Notes: generated from the sequence alone by a model not told the origin. Shown: positions 25,080-32,397, numbered from the stretch's first letter. The stretch: 64,000 nt of DNA from Rhodobacteraceae bacterium QY30 (GCA_002356635.1 CP023454.1:124001-188000); one strand, 5' to 3'. Numbers and translations are program-made.

Positions 25080-26219
25080 TCAGATCGCTTGCCGGAAGTG
25101 GCTGGTCTGTATCTCGGCGCCTGCATCCAGAAGGATGTCCTGCGGCTCGACCGTTGTGCCGTCACAAAGGACCAGCGCGCGCTGGATGACGTTCTCCAGT
25201 TCGCGCACATTGCCGGGCCAGGCGTGCCGTTCCAGGGCGCCCAGCGCCTCGGGCGTCAGGCGCGGCACCGCCATCCCCGCAGGCGCGTGCCGGCGCAAAA
25301 GCGCAGCGGCAAGGGCTGCGATGTCACCCCGCCGGTCGGCCAGCGCCAGGGTCTTCAGCGGAAAGACGTTCAGCCGGAAGTAAAGATCCTGCCGGAAGCG
25401 TCCCGCCCGCACTTCGGTGCCCATGTCGCGGTTCGAGGTCGAGATGATACGGATGTCGACGGGAACCTCGGCCTGTCCGCCGACCGGCGTAACGGTCCGT
25501 TCCTGCAGGACGCGAAGCAGCTTGGCCTGCAGGCCCAGCGGCATCTCGGAGATCTCGTCCAGCAACAGCGTTCCGCCCTCGGCCGCGCGGATCAGCCCCC
25601 GGCAGGCTGTCGAGGCGCCGGTGAAGGCGCCCTTTTCGTGACCGAACAGGGTGGCTTCCAGCATGGTTTCCGGGATGGCGGCACAGTTGATCGCAACGAA
25701 GGGATTCCCGGCGCGGCGCGACAGGTCGTGGACCAGCCGGGACAGAACTTCCTTGCCCGTCCCGGTGGGGCCGTTGATGAACACGGTCACATCGCTGCGG
25801 GCGACCCGGCGCGCCATGTCGATCAGCGCACCGCTTGCCGGATCGGCGGCGACCATCGGCGACACGCGCGCGCCGACAAGGTCGGCCAGCATCAAGAGGT
25901 CGGCCTGCCGCACCGCCGGGGTCTGGCCCGAGGGCGCGGGCAGGGCGGCCCGGATCAGACGGCCGCCCATCTCCTCCACCACGTGGAAGGTGGCCGAATC
26001 TTCGGCCACGACGAAAATCGCCGAAGCACCGCAGCGCCGAGCCAGGTCGGTCACCGCCCGCAGACCGCCAAGGCCCGCCTCGTGCCGGGCGGACAGCACC
26101 AGGACTTGGGCGCGCGCCCCGTCCGGCTGGTTGTTCGTGGCAATGCGACGCAGGGCCAGAAGTTGTCCAAGGGCCGTTGCAGCACGAAAGTCCGCAGGCA
26201 GGATCAGAACGCTCGACAT
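25080..26219 (-). CDS. Sigma-54 enhancer-binding protein lacking DNA-binding domain, FleT-like
   Basis: This 379-residue protein has an N-terminal receiver-like region without an obvious phosphoacceptor (1-125), and a complete AAA+ sigma-54 activation domain (about 132-350). The latter has Walker A GPTGTGKE, the sigma-54 contact loop GAFTGA, and GGTLLLDEISEMPL. It ends at residue 379 with no Fis-type HTH. FleT of R. sphaeroides, encoded next to fliE and working together with FleQ, is the closest known parallel. A partner such as FleQ would have to supply DNA binding. The ATG at 26219 has an AAGGAGAT site; the longer frame is rejected. It heads the fliE-flhB operon. Confidence 0.85.
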   Translation of the reverse strand: MSSVLILPADFRAATALGQLLALRRIATNNQPDGARAQVLVLSARHEAGLGGLRAVTDLARRCGASAIFVVAEDSATFHVVEEMGGRLIRAALPAPSGQTPAVRQADLLMLADLVGARVSPMVAADPASGALIDMARRVARSDVTVFINGPTGTGKEVLSRLVHDLSRRAGNPFVAINCAAIPETMLEATLFGHEKGAFTGASTACRGLIRAAEGGTLLLDEISEMPLGLQAKLLRVLQERTVTPVGGQAEVPVDIRIISTSNRDMGTEVRAGRFRQDLYFRLNVFPLKTLALADRRGDIAALAAALLRRHAPAGMAVPRLTPEALGALERHAWPGNVRELENVIQRALVLCDGTTVEPQDILLDAGAEIQTSHFRQAI

Positions 26220-26251
26220 GGAATGATCTCCTTCGCAATTGCCGTCTGAAA

Positions 26252-26267
26252 GGCAGGAGTCGTGCCA
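26252..26267 (-). promoter_or_regulatory. Sigma-54 promoter for the fleT-like/fli operon
   Basis: The minus strand reads TGGCACG-ACTC-CTGCC with GG and GC exactly 10 bases apart. Its predicted start point is about 20 bp upstream of the ATG at 26219. Confidence 0.7.
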
Positions 26268-26384
26268 CATGACCCGGAGACCGGAAAAACTTTTGATCGC
26301 TGTCTAAAACTGTTGAAAAGCCGACCGTCCGGGCACGACGCGGCGCGAAGTCCGGTCCCTTCGCGGCGGATTCCACCGGCGGGA

Positions 26385-26420
26385 CTGTCGGAAAGCCGTC
26401 AACCGACGCAAATCCGACAG
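26385..26420. promoter_or_regulatory. Inverted repeat, candidate enhancer site
   Basis: CTGTCGGA (26385-26392) and TCCGACAG (26413-26420) form a perfect 8-bp inverted repeat with a 20-base spacer. It lies about 145-180 bp upstream of the predicted fleT-like start point, a usual distance for an enhancer, and just upstream of the fliS promoter. Confidence 0.4.
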
Positions 26421-26438
26421 ACCGGCCCGGCATCCGGC

Positions 26439-26465
26439 TAAACATCCCGTGGGGCGGACCGTTTC
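26439..26465 (+). promoter_or_regulatory. Sigma-28 promoter for fliS
   Basis: CTAAA, 15 bases, then ACCGTTTC. The flanking bases (GGCTAAACA and CCGTTTCCTTG) are identical to those of the fliC promoter. It ends about 39 bp upstream of the fliS ATG. Confidence 0.7.
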
Positions 26466-26503
26466 CTTGCTCCACAGGCAACCAGAACAGCGGTGACGCG
26501 GAC

Positions 26504-26893
26504 ATGACCTATCTTGACCCCCACGCCTCCTATCGCCGGGTGCAGGAAGACGCCGCGCGCGTACCGGCCGATCCGCACGGCATCGTCCAGTTCACCCTGA
26601 CCGAACTGGAACGGTCGCTGCGGGTTCTGGCCGCCAGCCGGGACGCGGGGCGCGCCCTGCCGGACACCCATCTGACCCGCGCCCTGACCGCCATCTACAT
26701 CCTGCAATCCAGCCTGGATTTCGAGGCGGGCGGAGAGATCTCGGACAACCTGTTCACGGTCTACGAATACTGCCGTCAGCAGGTTCTGGCGACGTTCCGC
26801 CCCGATGCGACAACGGCGCGGCTGGATCTGGCCGCCAGCCAGATCGCGGACATCGCGGCCGCCTGGGCAAGCATCGCGCCCGGCGCCGTCTAG
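26504..26893 (+). CDS. fliS: Flagellin chaperone FliS
   Basis: This 129-residue four-helix protein has the FliS pattern: a Tyr-containing N-terminus (DPHASYRRVQ), LTELERSLRVLAASRDAGRA, LQSSLDFEAGGEISDNLFTV, and YEYCRQQVL. FliS binds the disordered C-terminus of flagellin and prevents premature polymerisation. It has its own sigma-28 promoter with flanks identical to that of fliC, fitting co-regulation. It is followed 36 bp later by the lytic transglycosylase gene. Confidence 0.88.
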   Translation: MTYLDPHASYRRVQEDAARVPADPHGIVQFTLTELERSLRVLAASRDAGRALPDTHLTRALTAIYILQSSLDFEAGGEISDNLFTVYEYCRQQVLATFRPDATTARLDLAASQIADIAAAWASIAPGAV

Positions 26894-26929
26894 GCCGGGC
26901 TGGCACGGGACTTGCTGCCAGGGGGCAAG

Positions 26930-27757
26930 ATGCCCCTGCGTCCGATCCTCCTGACCGTTTTGCTGGCTGCCGCCAGCGCCCATGCCGAAGGCGTGGATTG
27001 CGCCGCACTGGCGGAACGTGCAGCGGCGGCCGAAGGCATTCCGCCGGGCCTGATGACGGCGATCGCGAAGACGGAATCGGGGCGGCGGGATCGGCAAGGC
27101 AACCTGTCCCCCTGGCCCTGGACGCTGAACCAGGGCGGGCGCGGCAGCTTTCACGAAACCCGCGCGGCGGCGCTGGAACACCTGCGAGAGCTTCTGGAAG
27201 AAGGCGTCACGAACGTCGACATCGGTTGCATGCAGATCAACTATCGCTGGCATCACGCGGGCTTCGCCTCGGTCGAAGCGATGATGGATCCGGTCGGGAA
27301 CACGCGCTACGCTGCGCGCTTCCTTCGGGCGCTTCATGACGACCTGGGTTCCTGGGACGGCGCGACGGCGGCCTATCATTCGATGGACGCGCGGAAGGGG
27401 GCCGACTACCTGACCCGCGTCACCAGCCTGCGGCACCGCGGCTTGCAGCCCCCCGACACTCCGGCCGAGGGCGCGGCCGAGGTTTCGGCCGTGGCGCTTC
27501 GGGTGGTGGGGCTGCTGGCGCTGCCGCCGCAGCCGTTGGTGAACCTTCGGGCGGCGCAGTCGGATGACGGAAAACCGGGCCTTCCCGCCCGCAGGGCCGA
27601 CCTGCCCCCTCTGACGGTTCCTGTTCCGCAAGGCCCGCTGCTGGACGCGCAGTCCGCGCCGATGGGCCTGCGTCGGAACTGGTCAGAGGTGGCGCTGTTC
27701 CGCGACCAGCTTTCGACCGTGCCGGCAGTCCCGTCAGGCAGCCCTGAGCGCCCCTGA
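26930..27757 (+). CDS. sltF: Flagellar lytic transglycosylase, SltF-like
   Basis: This is a 275-residue exported protein with a signal peptide (LLTVLLAAASAHAEG) and an SLT/lysozyme-like domain with catalytic Glu in IAKTESGRRD and later motifs NVDIGCMQINYRWH and AAYHSMDARKG. The C-terminal third is Pro-rich and not conserved. Flagellum-linked transglycosylases open peptidoglycan for rod passage; R. sphaeroides SltF is the closest known case, also encoded among flagellar genes. An in-frame TTG lies upstream, but the ATG at 26930 starts the signal peptide. Its end overlaps the convergent kinase gene by 24 bp. Confidence 0.82.
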   Translation: MPLRPILLTVLLAAASAHAEGVDCAALAERAAAAEGIPPGLMTAIAKTESGRRDRQGNLSPWPWTLNQGGRGSFHETRAAALEHLRELLEEGVTNVDIGCMQINYRWHHAGFASVEAMMDPVGNTRYAARFLRALHDDLGSWDGATAAYHSMDARKGADYLTRVTSLRHRGLQPPDTPAEGAAEVSAVALRVVGLLALPPQPLVNLRAAQSDDGKPGLPARRADLPPLTVPVPQGPLLDAQSAPMGLRRNWSEVALFRDQLSTVPAVPSGSPERP

Positions 27758-30076
27758 CAGCGCGGCTTCGCTTTGGCTGGCGAGCGCCCGGATGCGTTCC
27801 AGCCGCGCGACCAGTTCACCCGCGGTTTCCGCCGACGCCGCGTTTTCCAGGCCCCGCAGCGCATCGGCCAGCGCGGCACAACCCATCACCGCCGCGGCCC
27901 CCGCTGCCTTGTGCGCCATCGCCGCAAGCTCGGGCGGTGCCGATGTCCCGATGGCCCGGCCGATCGCATCCTGCGTGTCGGACATCTCCTTGCGGAACCG
28001 TTCGAACATCATGTTCAGGAAGGGCGGGTCCATGTCCTCGACCAACTCTTCCAGCAAGGTCCGGTCCAGAAGATCCTGCTGCGCGGTCCGGGCCCCCGTG
28101 CCGAAAGGGTCCGCCGCGTCCAGGACCATCCGCTGCATGATCTCGTTCAGCATGGACAGATGGACCGGCTTGGTAACCACCTCTTCCATCCCGGCATCGC
28201 GGAATTCCTGGATCCGGTTCGGCGCCGCCTGCGCCGTCAGGGCGATGACCCGCGCGCGGCCCAGAAGCTGGCGTTCGTGCAGGACGCGGGTGGCGGCAAG
28301 GCCGTCCATGCGCGGCATCGACACATCCATCAGCACCACGTCGAAACTGCCCTTCTCGGCCGCCTCCACGGCCTCTATACCGTCGGCAGCGGTGGTGACG
28401 CGATGGCCCAGGCGGGTCAGCTGGCGTTCCAGAAGATGCCGGTTTATGTCGTTGTCCTCGGCCAGAAGGATGTCAAGGACCGCGCTCAGGTGGGGGGGCT
28501 CGGTCGGGGCCGCCAGCGTTTCGGTGACCTGTTCGGCCAGTTGCGCCTCGAACCGGATGGTGAAGACGCTGCCCTCGTCCCGCCGGCTCTGGACCGAGAT
28601 CGTGCCGCCCAGAGCCTCGGCGGCCAGCTTGGTGATGCCCAGCCCCAACCCGCTGCCTTCCTGCATCCGCGAATAGGAGCTGTCGAGCGTCTCGAAGTTG
28701 TGGAAGATCCGTTCGAGGTTCGCCTCCTCGATCCCGATGCCGGTGTCGCGCACCGAAAGCGTCACCACGCACCGGTCGGGCTGCGCGGCAAGATCCGTCG
28801 AAAGGGTGACGTGGACGCTGCCGTCCCGGGTGAACTTGATCGCGTTCGACAGAAGGTTGTGCAGCATCCGCCGCACCAGGTTGATCGGCGCACGGATCCG
28901 CGTCGGCCCCACGGCGCAGGTATCCACCGTCAGCAGGTTCGACCGCCGCATCGCGAAGGCCTGGTACTGCTGCACCTGCTGCGTCGTCATCTCCTGAATG
29001 TCGAAGTCGCTTTCGGGGTAGTCGTTGATCGCACGCGCCGCCAGGCGGGTCAGTTCAAGGACGTTGTTCACCTGCTCCAGCGTGGTCTGCGCGCAGTTGC
29101 GGATGATCTCCAGCAGCCAGGTCTGGTGGTCCTGGAAGGCCCCGGAATCCTCCAGCAGGTCGATGGCCGACATCAGCCCGTGAAGCGGGGTGCGCATCTC
29201 GTGGCTCATGATGGCCAGGAAGCGGTCCTTCGTCTCTTCCCCGCGCTGGGCGGCCACCATCGCATCCGCCAGCTTCTGTTCGCGTTCCAGCTGCTTGGAC
29301 ATGTCGCGCAGGAAGACGATGGTGAAGGTCAGTCCCGTGGCCGTATGGGCGGGGGCAAGGTTCATCTCGACGGGCAGGATGGTTCCGTCGGCGTGCACGA
29401 CCTCGGTTTCGAACCTTTCGCCGCTGGTCTTGTCCTGCAGGCTGGGACGCGAGGGCATGACCTCTCCCAGGTCCAGTGGCTCGGACGGGTTGACCGACCG
29501 GCCCAGCATCCCGATCCCGGCGTCATTGGCGCCGATCACGCGGCCGGAACTGTCCAGGATCAGAACCGCGTCCAGAGAGGACTCGATCGTTGTGCGCAGG
29601 TTGTGCAGCGCCAGTTCCAGCATCGTGCGGTGGCGGGCCTGTACACGGTTCTGCAGGTAGATCGTCAAAAGCAGCAGCGCCAGCGCGACAAGGATGACCC
29701 CAAGCGAGATCATCAGCCCGTAAAGCGAACTGCGCAGTTCCTGCCGCGCCTCGTCGCCCTGTTCCAGCGTTAGGTTGAAGGTGTCCACCAGTGCCAGGCG
29801 AATGGGCGGCAGGGCATCGGTCAGGCGCCTCGACATCTCCGGCAGCGCGACCAGAAGTGTCTCGTTGCCGCCGTCGATGTATTTCTCGAAGGACTTGACC
29901 AGGCCCTTTTCCCCCCAAAGCCGGTCCCAGCCCTCGGAATCCCGCAAGGGCAGGTCCGTCAGCAGCGATGCCTTCTGCGCCAGGTCGATCCGGCTGTAGA
30001 GGATGTCATAGGCCAGCCGCACCTCTTCCAGCTGCGCATCCTCAAGGGCGGAATGCGTCCAAACAGATCCGATCAT
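27734..30076 (-). CDS. Hybrid sensor histidine kinase with PAS, receiver and HPt domains
   Basis: The 780 residues contain, in order, a helical sensor region (1-117), one membrane helix (about 118-141), PAS (about 155-265), HisKA with phospho-His292 (SHEMRTPLHG), HATPase (N-box NLLSNAIKF, DTGIGIE, GSGLGLG), a receiver with Asp584 (VVLMDVSMPRMDG), and a C-terminal HPt with His near 735 (AAMAHKAAGAAA). The order of phosphorelay sites is complete. No first membrane helix can be added, since an in-frame stop lies 45-50 bp upstream of the ATG at 30076 with no other start between. The likely partners are the adjacent secreted protein and the NarL-type regulator. Confidence 0.88.
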   Translation of the reverse strand: MIGSVWTHSALEDAQLEEVRLAYDILYSRIDLAQKASLLTDLPLRDSEGWDRLWGEKGLVKSFEKYIDGGNETLLVALPEMSRRLTDALPPIRLALVDTFNLTLEQGDEARQELRSSLYGLMISLGVILVALALLLLTIYLQNRVQARHRTMLELALHNLRTTIESSLDAVLILDSSGRVIGANDAGIGMLGRSVNPSEPLDLGEVMPSRPSLQDKTSGERFETEVVHADGTILPVEMNLAPAHTATGLTFTIVFLRDMSKQLEREQKLADAMVAAQRGEETKDRFLAIMSHEMRTPLHGLMSAIDLLEDSGAFQDHQTWLLEIIRNCAQTTLEQVNNVLELTRLAARAINDYPESDFDIQEMTTQQVQQYQAFAMRRSNLLTVDTCAVGPTRIRAPINLVRRMLHNLLSNAIKFTRDGSVHVTLSTDLAAQPDRCVVTLSVRDTGIGIEEANLERIFHNFETLDSSYSRMQEGSGLGLGITKLAAEALGGTISVQSRRDEGSVFTIRFEAQLAEQVTETLAAPTEPPHLSAVLDILLAEDNDINRHLLERQLTRLGHRVTTAADGIEAVEAAEKGSFDVVLMDVSMPRMDGLAATRVLHERQLLGRARVIALTAQAAPNRIQEFRDAGMEEVVTKPVHLSMLNEIMQRMVLDAADPFGTGARTAQQDLLDRTLLEELVEDMDPPFLNMMFERFRKEMSDTQDAIGRAIGTSAPPELAAMAHKAAGAAAVMGCAALADALRGLENAASAETAGELVARLERIRALASQSEAALSGALRAA

Positions 30077-30102
30077 CGCGCCTCTCGGACAGGAAACGGG
30101 CC

Positions 30103-30582
30103 TTATTCTACATGCAGGCTTTCAAGTTGCCAAATGCTGCGCCCATAGGCGGTTTCGGTCTGGTAGGACGCATCCCGGTCATAGGGATAGACGATCCAGA
30201 GCGGACCCTTTTCCCGGCGCGGGAAGTGTTCGCCGTCGATCCGGGTCGCGACGATCGGGGCATCGGCCGCGACTTCATCCAGGGGGATCGTCGCCACATA
30301 GGCATTCAGCGCCCGCGCCTTCACGGCGGTACCCTTGGTTCCGGTCGATTCCAGAAGCGTCTTCAGTGCGACGCCTTTGAATTCATGCGGGCCTTCCGTC
30401 CAGACTGTCTTGGTCGTGAAGGTGGTCTGCGGCAGTGCCTCGATCTCATCCATGGTCAGATGGACCCCTGCCGCGGGCAGGCCGGGCCCCGAAATGGTCA
30501 GGATGTGGTCATCTGCCGCGGCGGGTCCTGCAACAAGACCCAGGGTGACAAGAGCGGCAGTCAGGCCGGTTCGCAGGAACAT
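30103..30582 (-). CDS. Secreted molybdopterin-fold domain protein without cysteine
   Basis: This 159-residue protein has a signal peptide (LTAALVTLGLVAGPAAA) and a domain resembling the oxidoreductase molybdopterin-binding fold (HEFKGVALKTLLESTGTKG, then GPLWIVYPYDRD). It contains no cysteine, so the usual molybdenum ligand is absent and enzymatic use of the cofactor is unlikely. It lies 26 bp upstream of the kinase gene on the same strand with a GGAGGT ribosome binding site. A role as a periplasmic signal-binding subunit for the kinase is inference. Confidence 0.7.
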   Translation of the reverse strand: MFLRTGLTAALVTLGLVAGPAAADDHILTISGPGLPAAGVHLTMDEIEALPQTTFTTKTVWTEGPHEFKGVALKTLLESTGTKGTAVKARALNAYVATIPLDEVAADAPIVATRIDGEHFPRREKGPLWIVYPYDRDASYQTETAYGRSIWQLESLHVE

Positions 30583-30762
30583 AACAAAACCTCCGGTGGC
30601 AATAAGCCCGGATACTTATCACGATTTCATTTTCAAAGTAGCGGCCAAAGGGATGTGCTGCTATCCGAAAGTATGTATGATAAACGGCGAAGGTCGGGCG
30701 GCCCTACCAAAGCCACTATGGCAACTGGATGTTGCCTAGCCGAATTGTGAGGGATTATATAC

Positions 30763-30794
30763 ATTCCGCAGGTTGTTTTTCCGGCATGCGGAAT
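30763..30794. repeat. Inverted repeat upstream of response regulator
   Basis: ATTCCGCA and TGCGGAAT are perfect inverted 8-mers separated by 16 bases, 32 bp upstream of the response-regulator ATG. They lie in the AT-rich spacer between the divergent genes and could be an operator or an mRNA hairpin. Confidence 0.4.
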
Positions 30795-30825
30795 AGCGAT
30801 CCGGGGAAGAATTGGGGATACGACA

Positions 30826-31464
30826 ATGGCAGGGGACGAGGGCGCAGGGTTGCGCATCCTGATCGCGGACGACCACGAAATGGTCCTCGAGATGTTCGCG
30901 ATGTACCTGACCGCATCGGCGGGCATGAACGTGACCACAGCGCGCAACCTGGACGAGGCCGATGAACTGATCGTCGACAAGGGGCCGTTCGATGTGGTCC
31001 TTCTGGATCTGAACATGCCCGGAATGAACGGAATTGCCGGCCTGCGCCGCGCGATCCGGCACAATGGCGGCAAGCCGGTGGCGATCATCACGGGCAACCC
31101 CACCCCAAGGATGCTTGATGAAATCATCCAGGCAGGCGCCGCCGGGATCGTCATCAAGACGACGGCCGCGCGGAGTCTGGCGAACGCCATCCGGTTCATG
31201 CATTCGGGCGAAACCTATCTGCCGATGGAACTGATGCGCGGCGCGGCGACCGCCCCACGCGAAGTCCGTCACGGCACGCTCAGCGAAAAGGAAATGGCGG
31301 TTCTGCAGTACCTGGTCGAAGGAAAGCAGAACAAGGAAATCGCGAATGACCTTCAGCTGGCGGAACCCACCATCAAGATGCACGTGACCGCCATCTGCCG
31401 CAAACTGGGCGCACAGAACCGGACCCAGGCCGCGATGCTGGCCCGGAACATGGGAATCATCTGA
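30826..31464 (+). CDS. NarL/LuxR-family response regulator
   Basis: This 212-residue protein has a receiver domain with the acidic pair (LIADDHE) and phospho-acceptor Asp61 (VVLLDLNMPGMNG), then a C-terminal LuxR HTH (about 148-205: LSEKEMAVLQYLVEGKQNKE, then EPTIKMHVTAICRKLGAQNR). It is a DNA-binding output regulator. It diverges from the secreted protein/kinase pair across a 243-bp spacer, so phosphotransfer from that hybrid kinase is likely but inferred. A strong terminator follows. Confidence 0.92.
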   Translation: MAGDEGAGLRILIADDHEMVLEMFAMYLTASAGMNVTTARNLDEADELIVDKGPFDVVLLDLNMPGMNGIAGLRRAIRHNGGKPVAIITGNPTPRMLDEIIQAGAAGIVIKTTAARSLANAIRFMHSGETYLPMELMRGAATAPREVRHGTLSEKEMAVLQYLVEGKQNKEIANDLQLAEPTIKMHVTAICRKLGAQNRTQAAMLARNMGII

Positions 31465-31510
31465 AAGCGCCGAGGCATTCGAAGAATCCCCTCCGATCGG
31501 TTTTGTTGCG

Positions 31511-31550
31511 AAAGGCCCGTGCTGTCGAAATGGACAGCCGGGCCTTTTGC
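31511..31550 (+). terminator. Terminator of response-regulator gene
   Basis: A long stem (AAGGCCCG and GCTGTC pairing with GGACAGC and CGGGCCTT, with one bulge) around a GAAAT loop is followed by TTTTGCCTTTTTG. It begins about 47 bp after the stop. Confidence 0.85.
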
Positions 31551-31792
31551 CTTTTTGATACCCAGCTAATGACAAAATTCCGCCATTATTTTAACGGTTG
31601 CGCGCTCTTATTAAAAAATTGCGAATGATTCCAGATTGTCGGCGGAACTGTTAATCCATTGGCGACATTGCCAGACAAGACAAAAGTCAGCCCCATACTT
31701 TCGTCACGTCACCATATCCGACTGTCCTAAAGACCCCGGCGGCAATCAGGTTCATTAAGTCCCCATGGCACAGCCAACAGGGAGTCGCCGAG
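31551..31792. other. Low-GC intergenic stretch without detected genes
   Basis: This spacer is clearly richer in A and T than its surroundings (for example TTATTTTAACGG and TTATTAAAAAATTG near 31587-31621). I see no open frame with a plausible start. It most likely holds the promoter of the small gene that follows, and possibly regulator binding sites. Confidence 0.5.
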
Positions 31793-31957
31793 ATGAACAC
31801 CGCGGTCCAGAATTACCACGTCGAGCAATCGGCAAATCGGTCGCAACACCGTTCGTCCGACGCCGAGCGCAAGATTCCCGCCGGCTGGTGGATCCTTCCC
31901 GCCGTGTTCGGTGGCGCCGCCATGTGGGTGAAATTGTTCATGTACGTGCTGGGCTGA
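31793..31957 (+). CDS. Small single-pass membrane protein, 54 residues
   Basis: An ATG preceded by GGGAG at a normal distance opens a 54-residue frame. The N-terminal half is polar (NTAVQNYHVEQSANRSQHRS); the C-terminal half is a hydrophobic segment with tryptophans (AGWWILPAVFGGAAMWV) ending in KLFMYVLG. It has the form of a small membrane protein. It follows a low-GC promoter-like region and is followed by a second small frame. I do not recognise the family. Confidence 0.6.
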   Translation: MNTAVQNYHVEQSANRSQHRSSDAERKIPAGWWILPAVFGGAAMWVKLFMYVLG

Positions 31958-32013
31958 TCCAGCTGCCTTGCCCGACAGCAGATGTGACGAAGTAAGAGAC
32001 CGGAGATACGATC

Positions 32014-32130
32014 ATGCGGACGCTCATGCCTGAAATCGAAGTTGTCACGGATTTCGGCCGCCGTTGCCGCTGGGGCGGGACGGGGAAGTCCCTGGACCGG
32101 TTCGCCACCGCACCGATGACCCGCCGCTGA
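32014..32130 (+). CDS. Possible 38-residue small protein
   Basis: An ATG with a CGGAG-type site eight bases upstream opens 38 codons of a basic peptide (RTLMPEIEVVTDFGRRCRW at its start). It lies 56 bp after the small membrane-protein gene and before a strong terminator at 32234, so it could be the second gene of that transcript. No family was recognised, and chance cannot be excluded. Confidence 0.35.
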   Translation: MRTLMPEIEVVTDFGRRCRWGGTGKSLDRFATAPMTRR

Positions 32131-32233
32131 TCGGCCCGGGCCGACACTGATCCCGGGCTGACAGGCCGGGTAACACCACCTTGGCGGGATGGATCGCCAG
32201 GGCAAGAAAATCCAGAGCAGCACAGATATTCCG

Positions 32234-32268
32234 GGCCGGATCCGAAAGGATCCGGCCGTTTGCCTTTC
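32234..32268 (+). terminator. Terminator after the small-protein genes
   Basis: A perfect 10-bp stem, GGCCGGATCC / GGATCCGGCC, closes on a GAAA loop and is followed by GTTTGCCTTT. Confidence 0.8.
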
Positions 32269-32323
32269 GCAGGCCGGTAAAAAGCAGGGTGTCGCCATCG
32301 CGGCATTCCCGCAGCCGCAAACG

Positions 32324-32362
32324 GCAACAGCCGCGAACCTTGTCCAGGTTCGCGGCTGTTGC
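32324..32362 (-). terminator. Perfect 17-bp hairpin downstream of tRNA-Leu
   Basis: GCAACAGCCGCGAACCT pairs perfectly with AGGTTCGCGGCTGTTGC around a five-base loop. It lies 36 bp beyond the 3' end of the minus-strand tRNA. The downstream tract on that strand is only mildly T-rich (CGTTTGCGG), so it may be a terminator or an RNA-processing or stability hairpin. Confidence 0.6.
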
Positions 32363-32397
32363 TGTCCGTGTGTCGCTTACCCTTGGTAGGGGGTAAG

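Noticed and set aside
27773-29773. Plus-strand open frame opposite the hybrid kinase
   Set aside because: The kinase frame contains every expected motif in order. The opposite frame has none.
30077-30121. Upstream extension of the kinase to gain a first membrane helix
   Set aside because: The frame has no usable start between the ATG at 30076 and an in-frame TGA at 30122-30124, and the intervening residues are not hydrophobic.
30736-31575. Minus-strand frame opposite the NarL-type regulator
   Set aside because: It covers a real response regulator and the terminator, with no motifs or ribosome binding site of its own.
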